Origin: Ruminiclostridium cellobioparum DSM 1351 = ATCC 15832
GTDB lineage: Bacteria > Bacillota > Clostridia > Acetivibrionales > DSM-1351
Assembly: GCF_000621505.1 (NCBI RefSeq)
Contig: NZ_KK211296.1
Span: 1 to 45,885 of the forward strand
DNA length: 45,885 nucleotides
Reading direction: 5' to 3'
Numbering within the stretch: the stretch's first letter is position 1; each line of letters starts with the position of its first letter. Positions 7,474 to 15,771 of the stretch are shown piece after piece. Under the pieces are notes generated by a model. The model did not search any database. It was given only the letters and a program-made list of their open reading frames with translations, and was not told the DNA's origin. The translations under genes were made by a program, and so were the position numbers.

Positions 7474-9252
7474 ATGAAGAACTGGTTATTACAATTAGCT
7501 AAAAAGAAAATGAGGAATATTCCTTTCAGATCAAAACTTACTTATTATCTTGTAATAACAATATGCTTGACCGTATTGATAGTGGTGGGCTTTTCATATA
7601 CTGTGACCAGCCGTTCCATAAAACAGCAGGCAAAAGATATGACAATGCTTCAACTCCAGCAAAATACCTCAAACCTTGAGGACTACCTTCAAAACATTGA
7701 AAGTACTCCCGACAGCATAGTCACCGACAGAAGCTTTCAGGAATATCTTTCGAGACATGATGAAGACAGCATGGACTTTTCGGCCACTGTGGACGATGTT
7801 TACCGGTCCATGTCCAATATAATGGGCTCCAAGAGAGATATATTATATATGTTTCTTTATAAGGCCATTGACAATAATATTCTTTATCTGGGACCCACAA
7901 AAGCAGGACAGGACTCCGACTACTCCAATGTGGCAGCCTACATGTCAAAAAAGGACATCTCAGGAAGTCCCATAAGGGTCAGTTTCAGGCAGGATCCCAT
8001 TTTAACGAAGAAATATACCCTTACAATATACCAGCCCATATTTGATATATACAGGATAAAGAGACCCATCGGCATGCTGGGCATATCGGTAACGGAGGAT
8101 GTGGTGGCCAGGTTTTATTCCCACAGCAAAAGGGATCTCCCCCTTGAAACCTTTATTATGAACGGTCAGGGTACAATTGTTTCCCACACCGACAAGAGTA
8201 AGATAAGTTCAAGTGCCGGGCTGGATGAAATCCTGGATAAGCACGACGGTTCGGCCGAGATCGGAGGAAAGCTGGTCGTATATAAATACATAGAAGACTG
8301 GGACTGGTATGTGGTGGGTACTCTTCCCATCAGCTACCTCCTTAGAGATAATAATGTAATGCTTCTGGCAATACTGGCCATAGTTATTTTCACCATAATA
8401 CTGGCATCATTTATCTCATTGATTTTCAGCCGGCATTTGCTGCGGCCCTTTAATGATCTGATATACAGGATGTCAATGGTATCAAAGGGGGATCTGACCA
8501 CACGCATAAACCTATCGGACCACGGCTATGATTTCGAACAGGTATCAAAAGGTTTCAACCTCATGGTGGAACAGATAAATGTCCTCATGCAGAGAATATA
8601 TGATGAACAAAGGCAGTTAAAGGAGATCGAGTTTAAAGCACTCCAGGCACAGATAAATCCTCACTTTCTTTATAACACGCTGGAGTCAATACATTGGCAG
8701 GCCCTTATGAACGGGCATCATGAAATTTCGACCATGGTAAAAGCCCTGGCAGGCTTCTACCGCATAAGCCTGAGCCGTGGAGAGGCCATTATTCCCCTGA
8801 TGAATGAGTCCCAGCATGTTGAAAACTATCTGACCATACAGGAAATGCGGTATAAGGACAAGATGGAAAGTTATATAGATATTCCCGAGGAATTTCTGGA
8901 GGTAATGATACCTAAAATGACCCTTCAGCCCCTGGTGGAAAACTCGATATATCACGGCCTGAGAGTCAAGCAGTCAAAGGGCTTTATAAAAATAACCGCT
9001 GTCCGTGAAGGGGAGGATTTGATCGTAAAAGTCATAGACAATGGTATAGGTATGGTCCCCGACCAGATAAAAAGCCTGAACCGTACACTGGAGGATAACG
9101 ATTCGGGTGTGGGCTACGGGGTCAGGAATGTCCACAGGAGGATAAAGCTTTTTTACGGAAACCCCTATGGCTTGTTCTATGAGAGCAACGAGTACGGCGG
9201 TGTCACCGTAAATGTCAGATTGCATATTAACCGGGAGGAAAACAATATATAA
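7474..9252 (+). CDS. YesM-type sensor histidine kinase
   Basis: A 592-residue membrane kinase. Seen in order: a transmembrane segment near residues 24-44, an extracellular sensor region of about 250 residues, a second transmembrane segment near 293-316, a HAMP linker, the phospho-acceptor block ALQAQINPHFLYNTLESI (His near 397), an N-box LQPLVENSIYHGL near 485-497, DNGIGM near 522 and GVGYGVRNVHRRI near 540. This is the His_kinase/LytS-YesM class. AAAGGGTG precedes ATG 7474. Its neighbours, a binding protein upstream and an AraC-type regulator downstream, make a sugar-sensing module. Confidence 0.94.
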   Translation: MKNWLLQLAKKKMRNIPFRSKLTYYLVITICLTVLIVVGFSYTVTSRSIKQQAKDMTMLQLQQNTSNLEDYLQNIESTPDSIVTDRSFQEYLSRHDEDSMDFSATVDDVYRSMSNIMGSKRDILYMFLYKAIDNNILYLGPTKAGQDSDYSNVAAYMSKKDISGSPIRVSFRQDPILTKKYTLTIYQPIFDIYRIKRPIGMLGISVTEDVVARFYSHSKRDLPLETFIMNGQGTIVSHTDKSKISSSAGLDEILDKHDGSAEIGGKLVVYKYIEDWDWYVVGTLPISYLLRDNNVMLLAILAIVIFTIILASFISLIFSRHLLRPFNDLIYRMSMVSKGDLTTRINLSDHGYDFEQVSKGFNLMVEQINVLMQRIYDEQRQLKEIEFKALQAQINPHFLYNTLESIHWQALMNGHHEISTMVKALAGFYRISLSRGEAIIPLMNESQHVENYLTIQEMRYKDKMESYIDIPEEFLEVMIPKMTLQPLVENSIYHGLRVKQSKGFIKITAVREGEDLIVKVIDNGIGMVPDQIKSLNRTLEDNDSGVGYGVRNVHRRIKLFYGNPYGLFYESNEYGGVTVNVRLHINREENNI

Positions 9253-9314
9253 TTTGCAGAGGGTTTCTTATGACTTGGGAAAATAGACTTAAAGGAAAAG
9301 GTTGGTGAAGTATA

Positions 9315-10868
9315 TTGTACAAAGTGCTGATAGTTGACGATGAGGTAATGATACGGAACGGCCTGTATAATATGATTCCATGGAAAAAGCTTGAGATAGG
9401 TGACGTCCGGACTGCTTCCTGTGCCCAGGAGGCTCTTGAACTTGCCCGTGAAACAAAGCCCGATATTGTACTGACCGATATATGCATGCCTGAAATGGAC
9501 GGCCTGGAAATGACCAGGCTTATGCTTGAATTCCTTCCCGATCTGAAGGTGCTTGTACTTACCGGCTATGATGATTTTAAATATGCTCAGAAGAGCTGCT
9601 ATCTCGGTGTTAAAGAATTCATACTGAAGCCGGTGGATGAAGTCAGCCTGGCAAACAGCATCAAGCTCCAGGTGGAAAACATAAAAAACGAGCTGCAGTC
9701 CTCTTTGAAATGCAATATCCTCAACAGGAAGAGGGTACTGGAAAATCAGAGAGCCTTTGAAAAATCACTCATGCAGCTGACCGAAAAGTCCAATGAGACC
9801 GAAGAAATGGATATTGATGATCTGGCTCTGGAGGAGAACTGCCGGTATCAGGTGGGGCTCATATCACCCGTGCTGTCAGGTGACAGTGTGTGGGTGCAGC
9901 ATAAAAATCTATTGTTGATTTCAATTAAAACCATTCTTATAGATATGATTGATTCCAATAATTCGGGCTGGACCTTTCAAAACAGGGACGGAGATATTGT
10001 TGTGATCTTTTACATAAAAAATAATAATGACAGTGCCGAGGACCAGATTTCCAGGCTTCAGGAAATTGTAAATGTGGAATATGACGTGGATCTGGAGACC
10101 GGTATCGGTCCCATAGTGGCCAATATTTCCAAAATAAAGACCTCATACAAAAAAGCAAAAGAGAATGTGAAAGCAAACAAAGCAGAATTTGATTTGCAGG
10201 AGGATAGCCAGGGTATTGAAGGCTCCAGGCAGAAGGATAAGCTGTCGTACTACAGGAATCAGATGCTGGAGAGCATACCGGATACCGAAGCGGTAAAAAA
10301 GTACCTTAAGCTGTATATTGACGAGGTAAAAAACTCAGGAATGAAAAAGGTGAATGCCGAGCAGAAATTCTATGAGCTGGCTTCGGCCTTTTACTGGGAA
10401 TATCTGAAAACCACAGGCTACCAGGCCGACGGCCGTCTGGAGACTCTGATAACGACACTGCAGAGCAACGACCTTGAAAACTGCTGTGTTTTCATAGAAA
10501 TGTTTATTGCCAAACTGATGTATACCAACAAAAAACAAATGCATGAGATAGTTGAAGCCGCTACCAAATATATTAAGGACAATCTGACCGAGGACCTTAC
10601 GGTATTTACCCTGGCAGAGCAGTTCCATGTTGCCCGGAATTATTTTTCCAGGCTGTTCAAAAAGGAAATGGGAGAGGGCTGCAACGAATACATTACCAGG
10701 CTCCGCATTGAGAAGGCAAAGCAGCTTTTGGGGGCGTCAAGGCTGAAAACCTACGAGATTGCCGAAAAGGTAGGTTATCACGACACAAATTATTTTTCTC
10801 TGGCCTTTAAGAAAAATACCGGATTATCGCCGAAGGAGTTCAGAGAAAAGCTTAACAATCCCGAATAA
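9315..10868 (+). CDS. AraC-family response regulator (YesN type)
   Basis: A 517-residue cytosolic transcription factor. The receiver domain fills residues 1-120, with the acidic pair DDE near residue 8, the phospho-aspartate in LTDICMPEMDG near 54, and the lysine in LKPVDE near 105. A long linker region follows. Two AraC helix-turn-helices lie at about residues 415-515 (AEQFHVARNYFSRLFKKEMG and AEKVGYHDTNYFSLAFKKNTG). It starts at TTG 9315, nine bases after a GGTTGGTGA-like site. It presumably takes phosphate from the kinase just upstream and controls this transporter and the GH3 gene. Confidence 0.93.
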   Translation: MYKVLIVDDEVMIRNGLYNMIPWKKLEIGDVRTASCAQEALELARETKPDIVLTDICMPEMDGLEMTRLMLEFLPDLKVLVLTGYDDFKYAQKSCYLGVKEFILKPVDEVSLANSIKLQVENIKNELQSSLKCNILNRKRVLENQRAFEKSLMQLTEKSNETEEMDIDDLALEENCRYQVGLISPVLSGDSVWVQHKNLLLISIKTILIDMIDSNNSGWTFQNRDGDIVVIFYIKNNNDSAEDQISRLQEIVNVEYDVDLETGIGPIVANISKIKTSYKKAKENVKANKAEFDLQEDSQGIEGSRQKDKLSYYRNQMLESIPDTEAVKKYLKLYIDEVKNSGMKKVNAEQKFYELASAFYWEYLKTTGYQADGRLETLITTLQSNDLENCCVFIEMFIAKLMYTNKKQMHEIVEAATKYIKDNLTEDLTVFTLAEQFHVARNYFSRLFKKEMGEGCNEYITRLRIEKAKQLLGASRLKTYEIAEKVGYHDTNYFSLAFKKNTGLSPKEFREKLNNPE

Positions 10869-10979
10869 AATAATTGGTAAACTGTTTTCCAGTCCCATGA
10901 CAAATTTGCAGGATTTGCATTAAAACTGCGATTATTAAGGAAACTAATACTATAACCATGATCAGGAGGTATTGTAGCT

Positions 10980-13154
10980 ATGGCAGTAAATACCAGAATT
11001 TTTCACTGTGACGAATACTTTCGTCTCCCAAGAAAAGAAAAAAAGGAATTTGACAGTATTATTCTAAAAGAACTGGAAGAGAATCCTGTCAGGCATCTGG
11101 AGACTGAATGGGGAAGATTTGAAAATCTGCCTCCCATGTCCGAAGAGGAGATTGACAGGCTGGCAGAGGATGTTTTGAGTGAGATGTCCCTGGAGCAGAA
11201 GGTTCACCAGATGTCCTGCGATAATTATGCAAGATATGCACTCATCAATCCTCCGAGATATAATTTCATACCCTATTATGCCGGAGAAAACCTGGAACTT
11301 GGCATACCGGCAGTCAAATTTACAGACGGACCTACGGGAATAGTGCTGGGCTATCATGCCACCGCCTTCCCTGTCTCCATAGCCCGCGGCTCCTCCTGGG
11401 ATACCGAACTGGAGGAACGTGTGGGAGATGTCATTGGAATAGAGGGCCGCTCGGGCGGCGCAAACTTCTTTGCCGGGGTTTGTATAAACCTGCTGCGCCA
11501 CCCTGCCTGGGGACGTGCCCAGGAAACCTACGGAGAAGATACGGTTCTGCTTGGAAAAATGGGTGCGGCTTTGACAAAGGGCGTTCAAAAGCACATGATG
11601 GCCTGCATAAAACATTACGCCGCAAACAGTATGGAAAACGCCCGCTTCAAGGTTGACGTGCAAATGGACGAAAGGACCCTGCGGGAAATCTATCTCCCCC
11701 ACTTTAAAGCCTGTGTGGATGCGGGCGCAGCTGCAATCATGAGTGCCTACAACCGTGTAAGAGGGCAGTGGTGCGGGCACAACAGCTACCTTCTCAATCA
11801 GATACTCAACGGTGACTGGGGTTTCAAAGGTCTGGTGATGTCCGACTTCATATGGGGTGTGAGAGACACGGTAGAAGCGGCTAACGGAGGAATGTGCATA
11901 GAAATGTATGCCACACAGTATTTCGGAGAAAGGCTTGTGGAAGCGGTCAGGGAGGTCAAGGTGGACGAAAGCAGGATAGATGAGGCAGTCAAGCGCATTC
12001 TGAGGCAAAAGATCAGATTTTCCTTTGTGGGTGACAGGGCATTATATTCTGAAGATAAAATGGGCTCAAGGGAACATGCGGCCCTGGCTCTGGAGGTATC
12101 TGAAAAGTCCACGGTTCTTCTTAAAAATGACGGCATATTACCCCTCCACAGGGACAGGGTCAAAAAAATTACGGTGGTCGGAAAGCTGGCCGTCCGGCCC
12201 AATACCGGTGACCTGAAGGGCAGCAGTGCCGTATTCCCTCCCTATGTGGTCACTCCCCTTCAGGGGCTTGTCAATGAAGCCGGCGGCAGCATTGAGATAT
12301 GCTATGTTGACGGAAGGACCCCCCACCAGGCTCAGGAACTGTCCAGAAATGCCGATGCAGTGGTGGTGGTTGCAGGCCTTACTTCACTTGACGAGGGTGA
12401 ATTTATTACAAATGGAGGAGATGTGGGCGGAGACAGAAAAAATCTGGGCCTGCACCCAGAGGATGAAGACCTCATTGAAACGGTTTCCCGGGTCAACCCC
12501 AATGTCATAGTGGTAATGCAGGGCGGCAGCACAATAATTGTAGAGCCCTGGAAGAAGTTTGCCAAAGCAATTCTCATGCAGTGGTATCCGGGTATGGAGG
12601 GCGGAACTGCACTTGCGAACATTTTGTTCGGAAGCGTGAATCCGTCGGCCAAAATGCCTGTTACGGTTCCTGCGACCCCGCAGCAGCTTCCCTATTATGA
12701 TATGGATGCCACCGAGATTGTTTATGACTATTACCACGGGTATTTCCTTGCCGATAAAAACAACTATGCAGTCACTTACCCCTTCGGCTTCGGAATGAGC
12801 TATACCACCTACAGCTACAGCCACGCCAGGGCTTCGGCCGAAAATGGGAAAATCATTGTAAGCGTTGAGGTTAAAAATACCGGCAAAATGGCAGGGGATG
12901 AGGTTGTTCAGCTCTATGTGGGCTATAAGGATTCCAGGGTTGAGCGCCATGTGAAGGACCTGAAGGGCTTTACAAAAGTCAGCCTGGAGCCAGGGCAGGA
13001 AAAGACGGTAACCATTGAACTTGACAGCCGGGAACTGGCTTATTACTGCGAAACCTCCAAAGGCTGGGTTGTGGAAGATATAGTTTATATTGCCATGATA
13101 GGAGCGTCCTCTGCCGATAAGGACCTTTTAAAGGCCGAATTCACTCTGAAATAG
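10980..13154 (+). CDS. Glycoside hydrolase family 3 beta-glucosidase
   Basis: A 724-residue enzyme without a signal peptide, so it acts on imported sugar. The N-terminal barrel spans about residues 60-340 and carries the GH3 nucleophile aspartate in GLVMSDFIWG (about residue 285; most relatives have SDW). KHYAANSMEN and the YGEDTVLLGKMG segment are typical. The C-terminal alpha/beta domain spans about 385-590 and a fibronectin-III-like domain spans about 640-715. AGGAGG stands 11 bases before ATG 10980. It is probably a member of the sugar block, hydrolysing what the importer brings in; a beta-xylosidase specificity cannot be excluded. Confidence 0.9.
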   Translation: MAVNTRIFHCDEYFRLPRKEKKEFDSIILKELEENPVRHLETEWGRFENLPPMSEEEIDRLAEDVLSEMSLEQKVHQMSCDNYARYALINPPRYNFIPYYAGENLELGIPAVKFTDGPTGIVLGYHATAFPVSIARGSSWDTELEERVGDVIGIEGRSGGANFFAGVCINLLRHPAWGRAQETYGEDTVLLGKMGAALTKGVQKHMMACIKHYAANSMENARFKVDVQMDERTLREIYLPHFKACVDAGAAAIMSAYNRVRGQWCGHNSYLLNQILNGDWGFKGLVMSDFIWGVRDTVEAANGGMCIEMYATQYFGERLVEAVREVKVDESRIDEAVKRILRQKIRFSFVGDRALYSEDKMGSREHAALALEVSEKSTVLLKNDGILPLHRDRVKKITVVGKLAVRPNTGDLKGSSAVFPPYVVTPLQGLVNEAGGSIEICYVDGRTPHQAQELSRNADAVVVVAGLTSLDEGEFITNGGDVGGDRKNLGLHPEDEDLIETVSRVNPNVIVVMQGGSTIIVEPWKKFAKAILMQWYPGMEGGTALANILFGSVNPSAKMPVTVPATPQQLPYYDMDATEIVYDYYHGYFLADKNNYAVTYPFGFGMSYTTYSYSHARASAENGKIIVSVEVKNTGKMAGDEVVQLYVGYKDSRVERHVKDLKGFTKVSLEPGQEKTVTIELDSRELAYYCETSKGWVVEDIVYIAMIGASSADKDLLKAEFTLK

Positions 13155-13243
13155 CTGTGGATGGCAAGAGGCAGGTAAATAGGCAAAGTTAAATAATAAA
13201 ATTTTAATAAAACAGTACGGTAAACAGCCGGTAAAACAGCCCG

Positions 13244-13428
13244 TGTGAGATGTAAAGTGCACCACAAATGTTAGATAAAAAAATCTAACTTTTGGAGGTG
13301 TACTTTTTATGACTGAGTTCAGCAAAGATTTTCGGATTAAATTGGTAAAGGAAGTAGAAGAATTGACCATAGGCAATATATTGTTTAGATGCTGCATACT
13401 TCTTGCAGGTTCCAAAGAAATAGAATAA
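13244..13428 (+). mobile_element. Left end of an IS3-like insertion sequence, truncated
   Basis: The segment has the look of an IS leader: a palindrome GTTAGAT-AAAAAA-ATCTAAC at 13270-13289, a strong GGAGG, then a short reading frame. Only the first part of the element is present; no right end or second transposase frame follows. Assignment to IS3 (IS150-like) rests on the start of the reading frame and is tentative. Confidence 0.5.
13309..13428 (+). pseudogene. Transposase OrfA remnant
   Basis: The frame begins MTEFSKDFRIKLVKEVEE, like the helix-turn-helix start of IS3/IS150 OrfA proteins, then loses similarity after about residue 19 and stops at 39 residues against the usual 90-170. TTTGGAGGTG lies before the ATG. 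The junction after GAAGAATTG (about 13365) marks where the element was broken. Confidence 0.5.
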
Positions 13429-13429
13429 G

Positions 13430-13585
13430 TTATAGTTTGTGATTTGAAATCTGTTTTACAATATGGCCAAACCTTGCAATATCGGTTTTATCTGCTTTTA
13501 AATCCAACTTTTTATTAAGCACATCAAACTGCTGCTTCATTTCCGAATATATTTTTGTCATTAATTCAAAAATTTTATCGTCCAT
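13430..13585 (-). CDS. Small coiled-coil protein of unknown function
   Basis: A 51-codon gene with an excellent ribosome binding site (AGGAGG, seven bases before the ATG). The product starts MDDKIFELMTKIYSEMKQQF and is mostly charged and helical, with heptad-like spacing (FDVLNKKLDLKADKTDIA). Related clostridial small proteins with an FELMTKMYSEM start are usually longer, so this may be a shortened copy. It lies between an IS remnant and a MITE, on the opposite strand to its neighbours. Function unknown. Confidence 0.55.
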   Translation of the reverse strand: MDDKIFELMTKIYSEMKQQFDVLNKKLDLKADKTDIARFGHIVKQISNHKL

Positions 13586-13620
13586 GTTCCAGACCTCCTG
13601 AGAATTTAATTATACCATAT

Positions 13621-13794
13621 TACCCTCTATTGACAATGTACAATACGTTTTTGAGTGGTTAATTTGCCCTGCGGCTGCGTAAGTCGCTTGCAAGGCACAA
13701 AGCCTTACTGCACGTCTTTGACTTGTCGCAAACCAAATTCTCTCGCTCAAAAATCACCGGCGTGAGGCGTGTTGTACTTTGTCAATAGAGGGTA
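13621..13794. mobile_element. MITE copy A (TA-flanked, IS630/mariner-like)
   Basis: It is a 174-bp element whose ends TACCCTCTATTGACAA and TTGTCAATAGAGGGTA are exact inverse complements; with two mismatches the similarity runs to 27 bp. The interior also folds back on itself (TTTTTGAG against CTCAAAAA; AAGGC-ACAAA-GCCTT at the tip). It carries no reading frame. A second copy with the same ends lies at 14983-15168. Confidence 0.85.
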
Positions 13795-13847
13795 CCATCA
13801 GCATTTATATATGACCGTCACAGAGCACAGCCACTTTGTTCATGTAT

Positions 13848-13877
13848 TTGCATTTAATTACTTTTTAGGACTATAAT
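13848..13877 (+). promoter_or_regulatory. Promoter of the aldo/keto reductase gene
   Basis: TTGCAT (13848-13853), an 18-base spacer and TATAAT (13872-13877). The predicted start near 13884 leaves a leader of about 44 bases. Confidence 0.6.
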
Positions 13878-13927
13878 TATGAGATACAGAGTTGAACTCA
13901 GACACAAAGAAAAGGTTGGTGATTTTT

Positions 13928-14947
13928 ATGGAAAGAACAAGATTGGGACGGACAGGTCTGATGGTTGCAAGAAGCAGCTTTGGAGCACTTCCCATACAGA
14001 GGGTTTCCTTTGATGAAGCAAAGGAATTGTTATTAAAGGCATATGATAACGGAATTAACTTTTTTGATACGGCCAGAGCTTACACCGACAGCGAAGAGAA
14101 GGTCGGATATGCTCTTTCAGAAGTCAGAAAAGATATTATAATAGCTACTAAAACTTTTGCCAGCGATAAAAAGACACTGTTTGAACACCTTGAGACAAGT
14201 CTTATAAATATGAAAACCGATTATGTGGATATACTTCAGCTTCACAATCCTGCCGAACTGCCTGATCCCAATGATCCGGACAGTACTTATGCAGGACTTC
14301 TGGAAGCGAAGAAGAAGGGCATGATACGTTTTATCGGTATAACAAACCATAGAATAAAAACAGCTATGGAAGCAGTTGCATCAGGGCTGTATGATACGAT
14401 GCAATTTCCTTTGAGCTCCTTATCCTCCGACGTGGATCTGGAGCTGATAGAAGAATGTATAAGATATGATGTGGGCCTGATTGCCATGAAAGCAATGTCA
14501 GGCGGTCTTATAACAAATGCCGCGTCAACCTTTGCTTTCCTGCGCCAGTATGAAAATGTCGTACCCATATGGGGCATTCAGCGGGAGAGGGAGCTGGACG
14601 AGTTTCTGGCACTGGAAAAGAATCCTCCTGTGCTGGACCAAGCCTTATGGGAGGTCATCAATAAGGACCGGGAAGAGCTGGCGGGCAATTTCTGCAGGGG
14701 CTGCGGCTACTGTATGCCATGTCCTGCAGGTATAGAGATACCTACCCAGGCAAGAATCTCCCTGCTTTTGAGGAGGGCCCCCTATCAGCAGTTCCTGCAG
14801 GATGCTTTCAGGGATAAAATGGAGCTTATAAACAAATGTATAGAATGCGGCCAGTGCAGGGAGCACTGTCCATATAAAATAGACACTCCAAACCTGCTCA
14901 AAAGCCAGCTGGCAAATTACACCGAGTTTTATAATGAGCATATGTAA
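13928..14947 (+). CDS. Aldo/keto reductase with C-terminal 2x[4Fe-4S] ferredoxin domain
   Basis: A 339-residue cytosolic oxidoreductase. Residues 1-255 form the NADPH-dependent aldo/keto reductase barrel, with the catalytic aspartate/tyrosine region FFDTARAYTDSEEKVG near residues 42-57 and the lysine/histidine signals ATKTF and LQLHNP. The C-terminus adds two iron-sulfur motifs, CRGCGYCMPCPAGIEIP near 257 and CIECGQCREHCPYKID near 305. This class is common in anaerobes and its substrate is not known. ATG 13928 follows GGTTGGTGA; the frame opens at 13892. It stands alone between two MITE copies. Confidence 0.9.
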   Translation: MERTRLGRTGLMVARSSFGALPIQRVSFDEAKELLLKAYDNGINFFDTARAYTDSEEKVGYALSEVRKDIIIATKTFASDKKTLFEHLETSLINMKTDYVDILQLHNPAELPDPNDPDSTYAGLLEAKKKGMIRFIGITNHRIKTAMEAVASGLYDTMQFPLSSLSSDVDLELIEECIRYDVGLIAMKAMSGGLITNAASTFAFLRQYENVVPIWGIQRERELDEFLALEKNPPVLDQALWEVINKDREELAGNFCRGCGYCMPCPAGIEIPTQARISLLLRRAPYQQFLQDAFRDKMELINKCIECGQCREHCPYKIDTPNLLKSQLANYTEFYNEHM

Positions 14948-14948
14948 A

Positions 14949-15340
14949 GCTGCAATAACCACAAAGACTCTTTAACTTACTATACCCTCTATTGACAATG
15001 TACAATACGTTTTTGAGTGGTTAATTTGCCCTGCGGCTGCGTTGAAGCCGCTTGCAAGGCACAAAGCCTTACTGCACGCCTTTGCCTTGCCGCAAGCCAA
15101 GGACGACGACAAAGAAAAGTGGCAAAATAGCCTGCGTGAGGCGTGTTATACATTGTCAATAGAGGGTACTAAAACAACAAAACACAAAGCGGCAGAGAAA
15201 CAATTTGACTTTACCGGTACGCGAGGACAGAATTAAATTCAAAGGGAGGCACGTGGCCGGTTTTAGCATGTTGAAAAAATATCTCAAAGCCGGAAGGAAT
15301 TATGCCGGCAGCAGCAATACCGGACTGAGCAATACAGATA
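14949..15340. repeat. Incomplete palindromic element interrupted by MITE copy B
   Basis: The sequence from 14949 to 15250, with the MITE removed, matches the left arm of the element at 15341-15745: the shared blocks are GCAATAAC, ACAAAGA, CTTTAACTTA, ACAACAAAACACAA, CCGGTACGCGAGGACA and CAAAGGGAGGC. After 15250 it diverges into a short region with GCCGG-loop-CCGGC (loop contains AAGGA). The long right arm is absent, so this is a partial or decayed copy. Confidence 0.7.
14983..15168. mobile_element. MITE copy B, inserted in a palindromic repeat
   Basis: It is a 186-bp element with the same ends as copy A and the same orientation of its interior, but with divergence in the right half. Comparison with the uninterrupted repeat at 15370-15390 (CTTTAACTTATATACTTG) shows that removing the element plus one TA restores the host sequence, so insertion duplicated TA as IS630/Tc1-mariner transposases do. 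Confidence 0.85.
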
Positions 15341-15745
15341 GACTGCAATAACTACAAAGATTCTTTAACTTATATACTTGAACAACAAAACACAATGAGG
15401 CAGAAAGACATAGGGTTTTCCGGTACGCGAGGACAAAATTAAAGTCAAAGGGAGGCTCGATAGAAAGCAGTTGCTGAATTTTTTGGCGAAGTTCAAATGA
15501 TGCAGCCGTCAAAGCGACAGGAGGTCGCTTTGAGCATCAAGAGCAGCAGGAGGCTGCTTGTTGTGCGACGGCGGAAGAATTTGAACGAGCCAATAAAAAT
15601 TCAAGCAACTGCTTGGGGAGCAATCCCTTTGACTTAATTTTTGTACGGGAGTACCGGTAAACCCTATTCCAGCTTACCCGCCACATTGTGTTTTGTTAAC
15701 ATAGGAAGTACAAATTAAAGAGTCAATTGAGGATATTGCAGCTTC
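15341..15745. repeat. Large palindromic element with paired AGGAG-loop hairpins
   Basis: A quasi-palindrome of about 405 bp. Left arm 15341-15490 pairs with right arm 15585-15745 in blocks (GCAATA, AACAAAACACAATG, CCGGTAC/GTACCGG, TCAAAGGGA/TCCCTTTGA, AAGCAGTTGC/GCAACTGCTT, GTTCAAAT/ATTTGAAC, GCCGTC/GACGGC). At its centre stand two hairpins, CAAAGCGAC-AGGAG-GTCGCTTTG at 15510-15532 and AGCAGC-AGGAG-GCTGCT at 15542-15558. An internal loop sets GCGA (15427-15430) against GGGA (15647-15650). It fills the gap between convergent genes and holds no credible gene. Confidence 0.8.
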
Positions 15746-15771
15746 TTAATTCCACAGTCCGCTAAAAGCCG

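Noticed and set aside
11820-11860. GH3 nucleophile context SDF instead of SDW as a loss-of-function sign
   Set aside because: The aspartate is intact and a subgroup of clostridial GH3 enzymes uses an aromatic other than tryptophan here, so the enzyme is probably active.
15042-15236. 64-codon open frame on the plus strand
   Set aside because: It runs across the MITE end and the interrupted repeat, has no ribosome binding site and is of unlikely composition. It is a chance frame.
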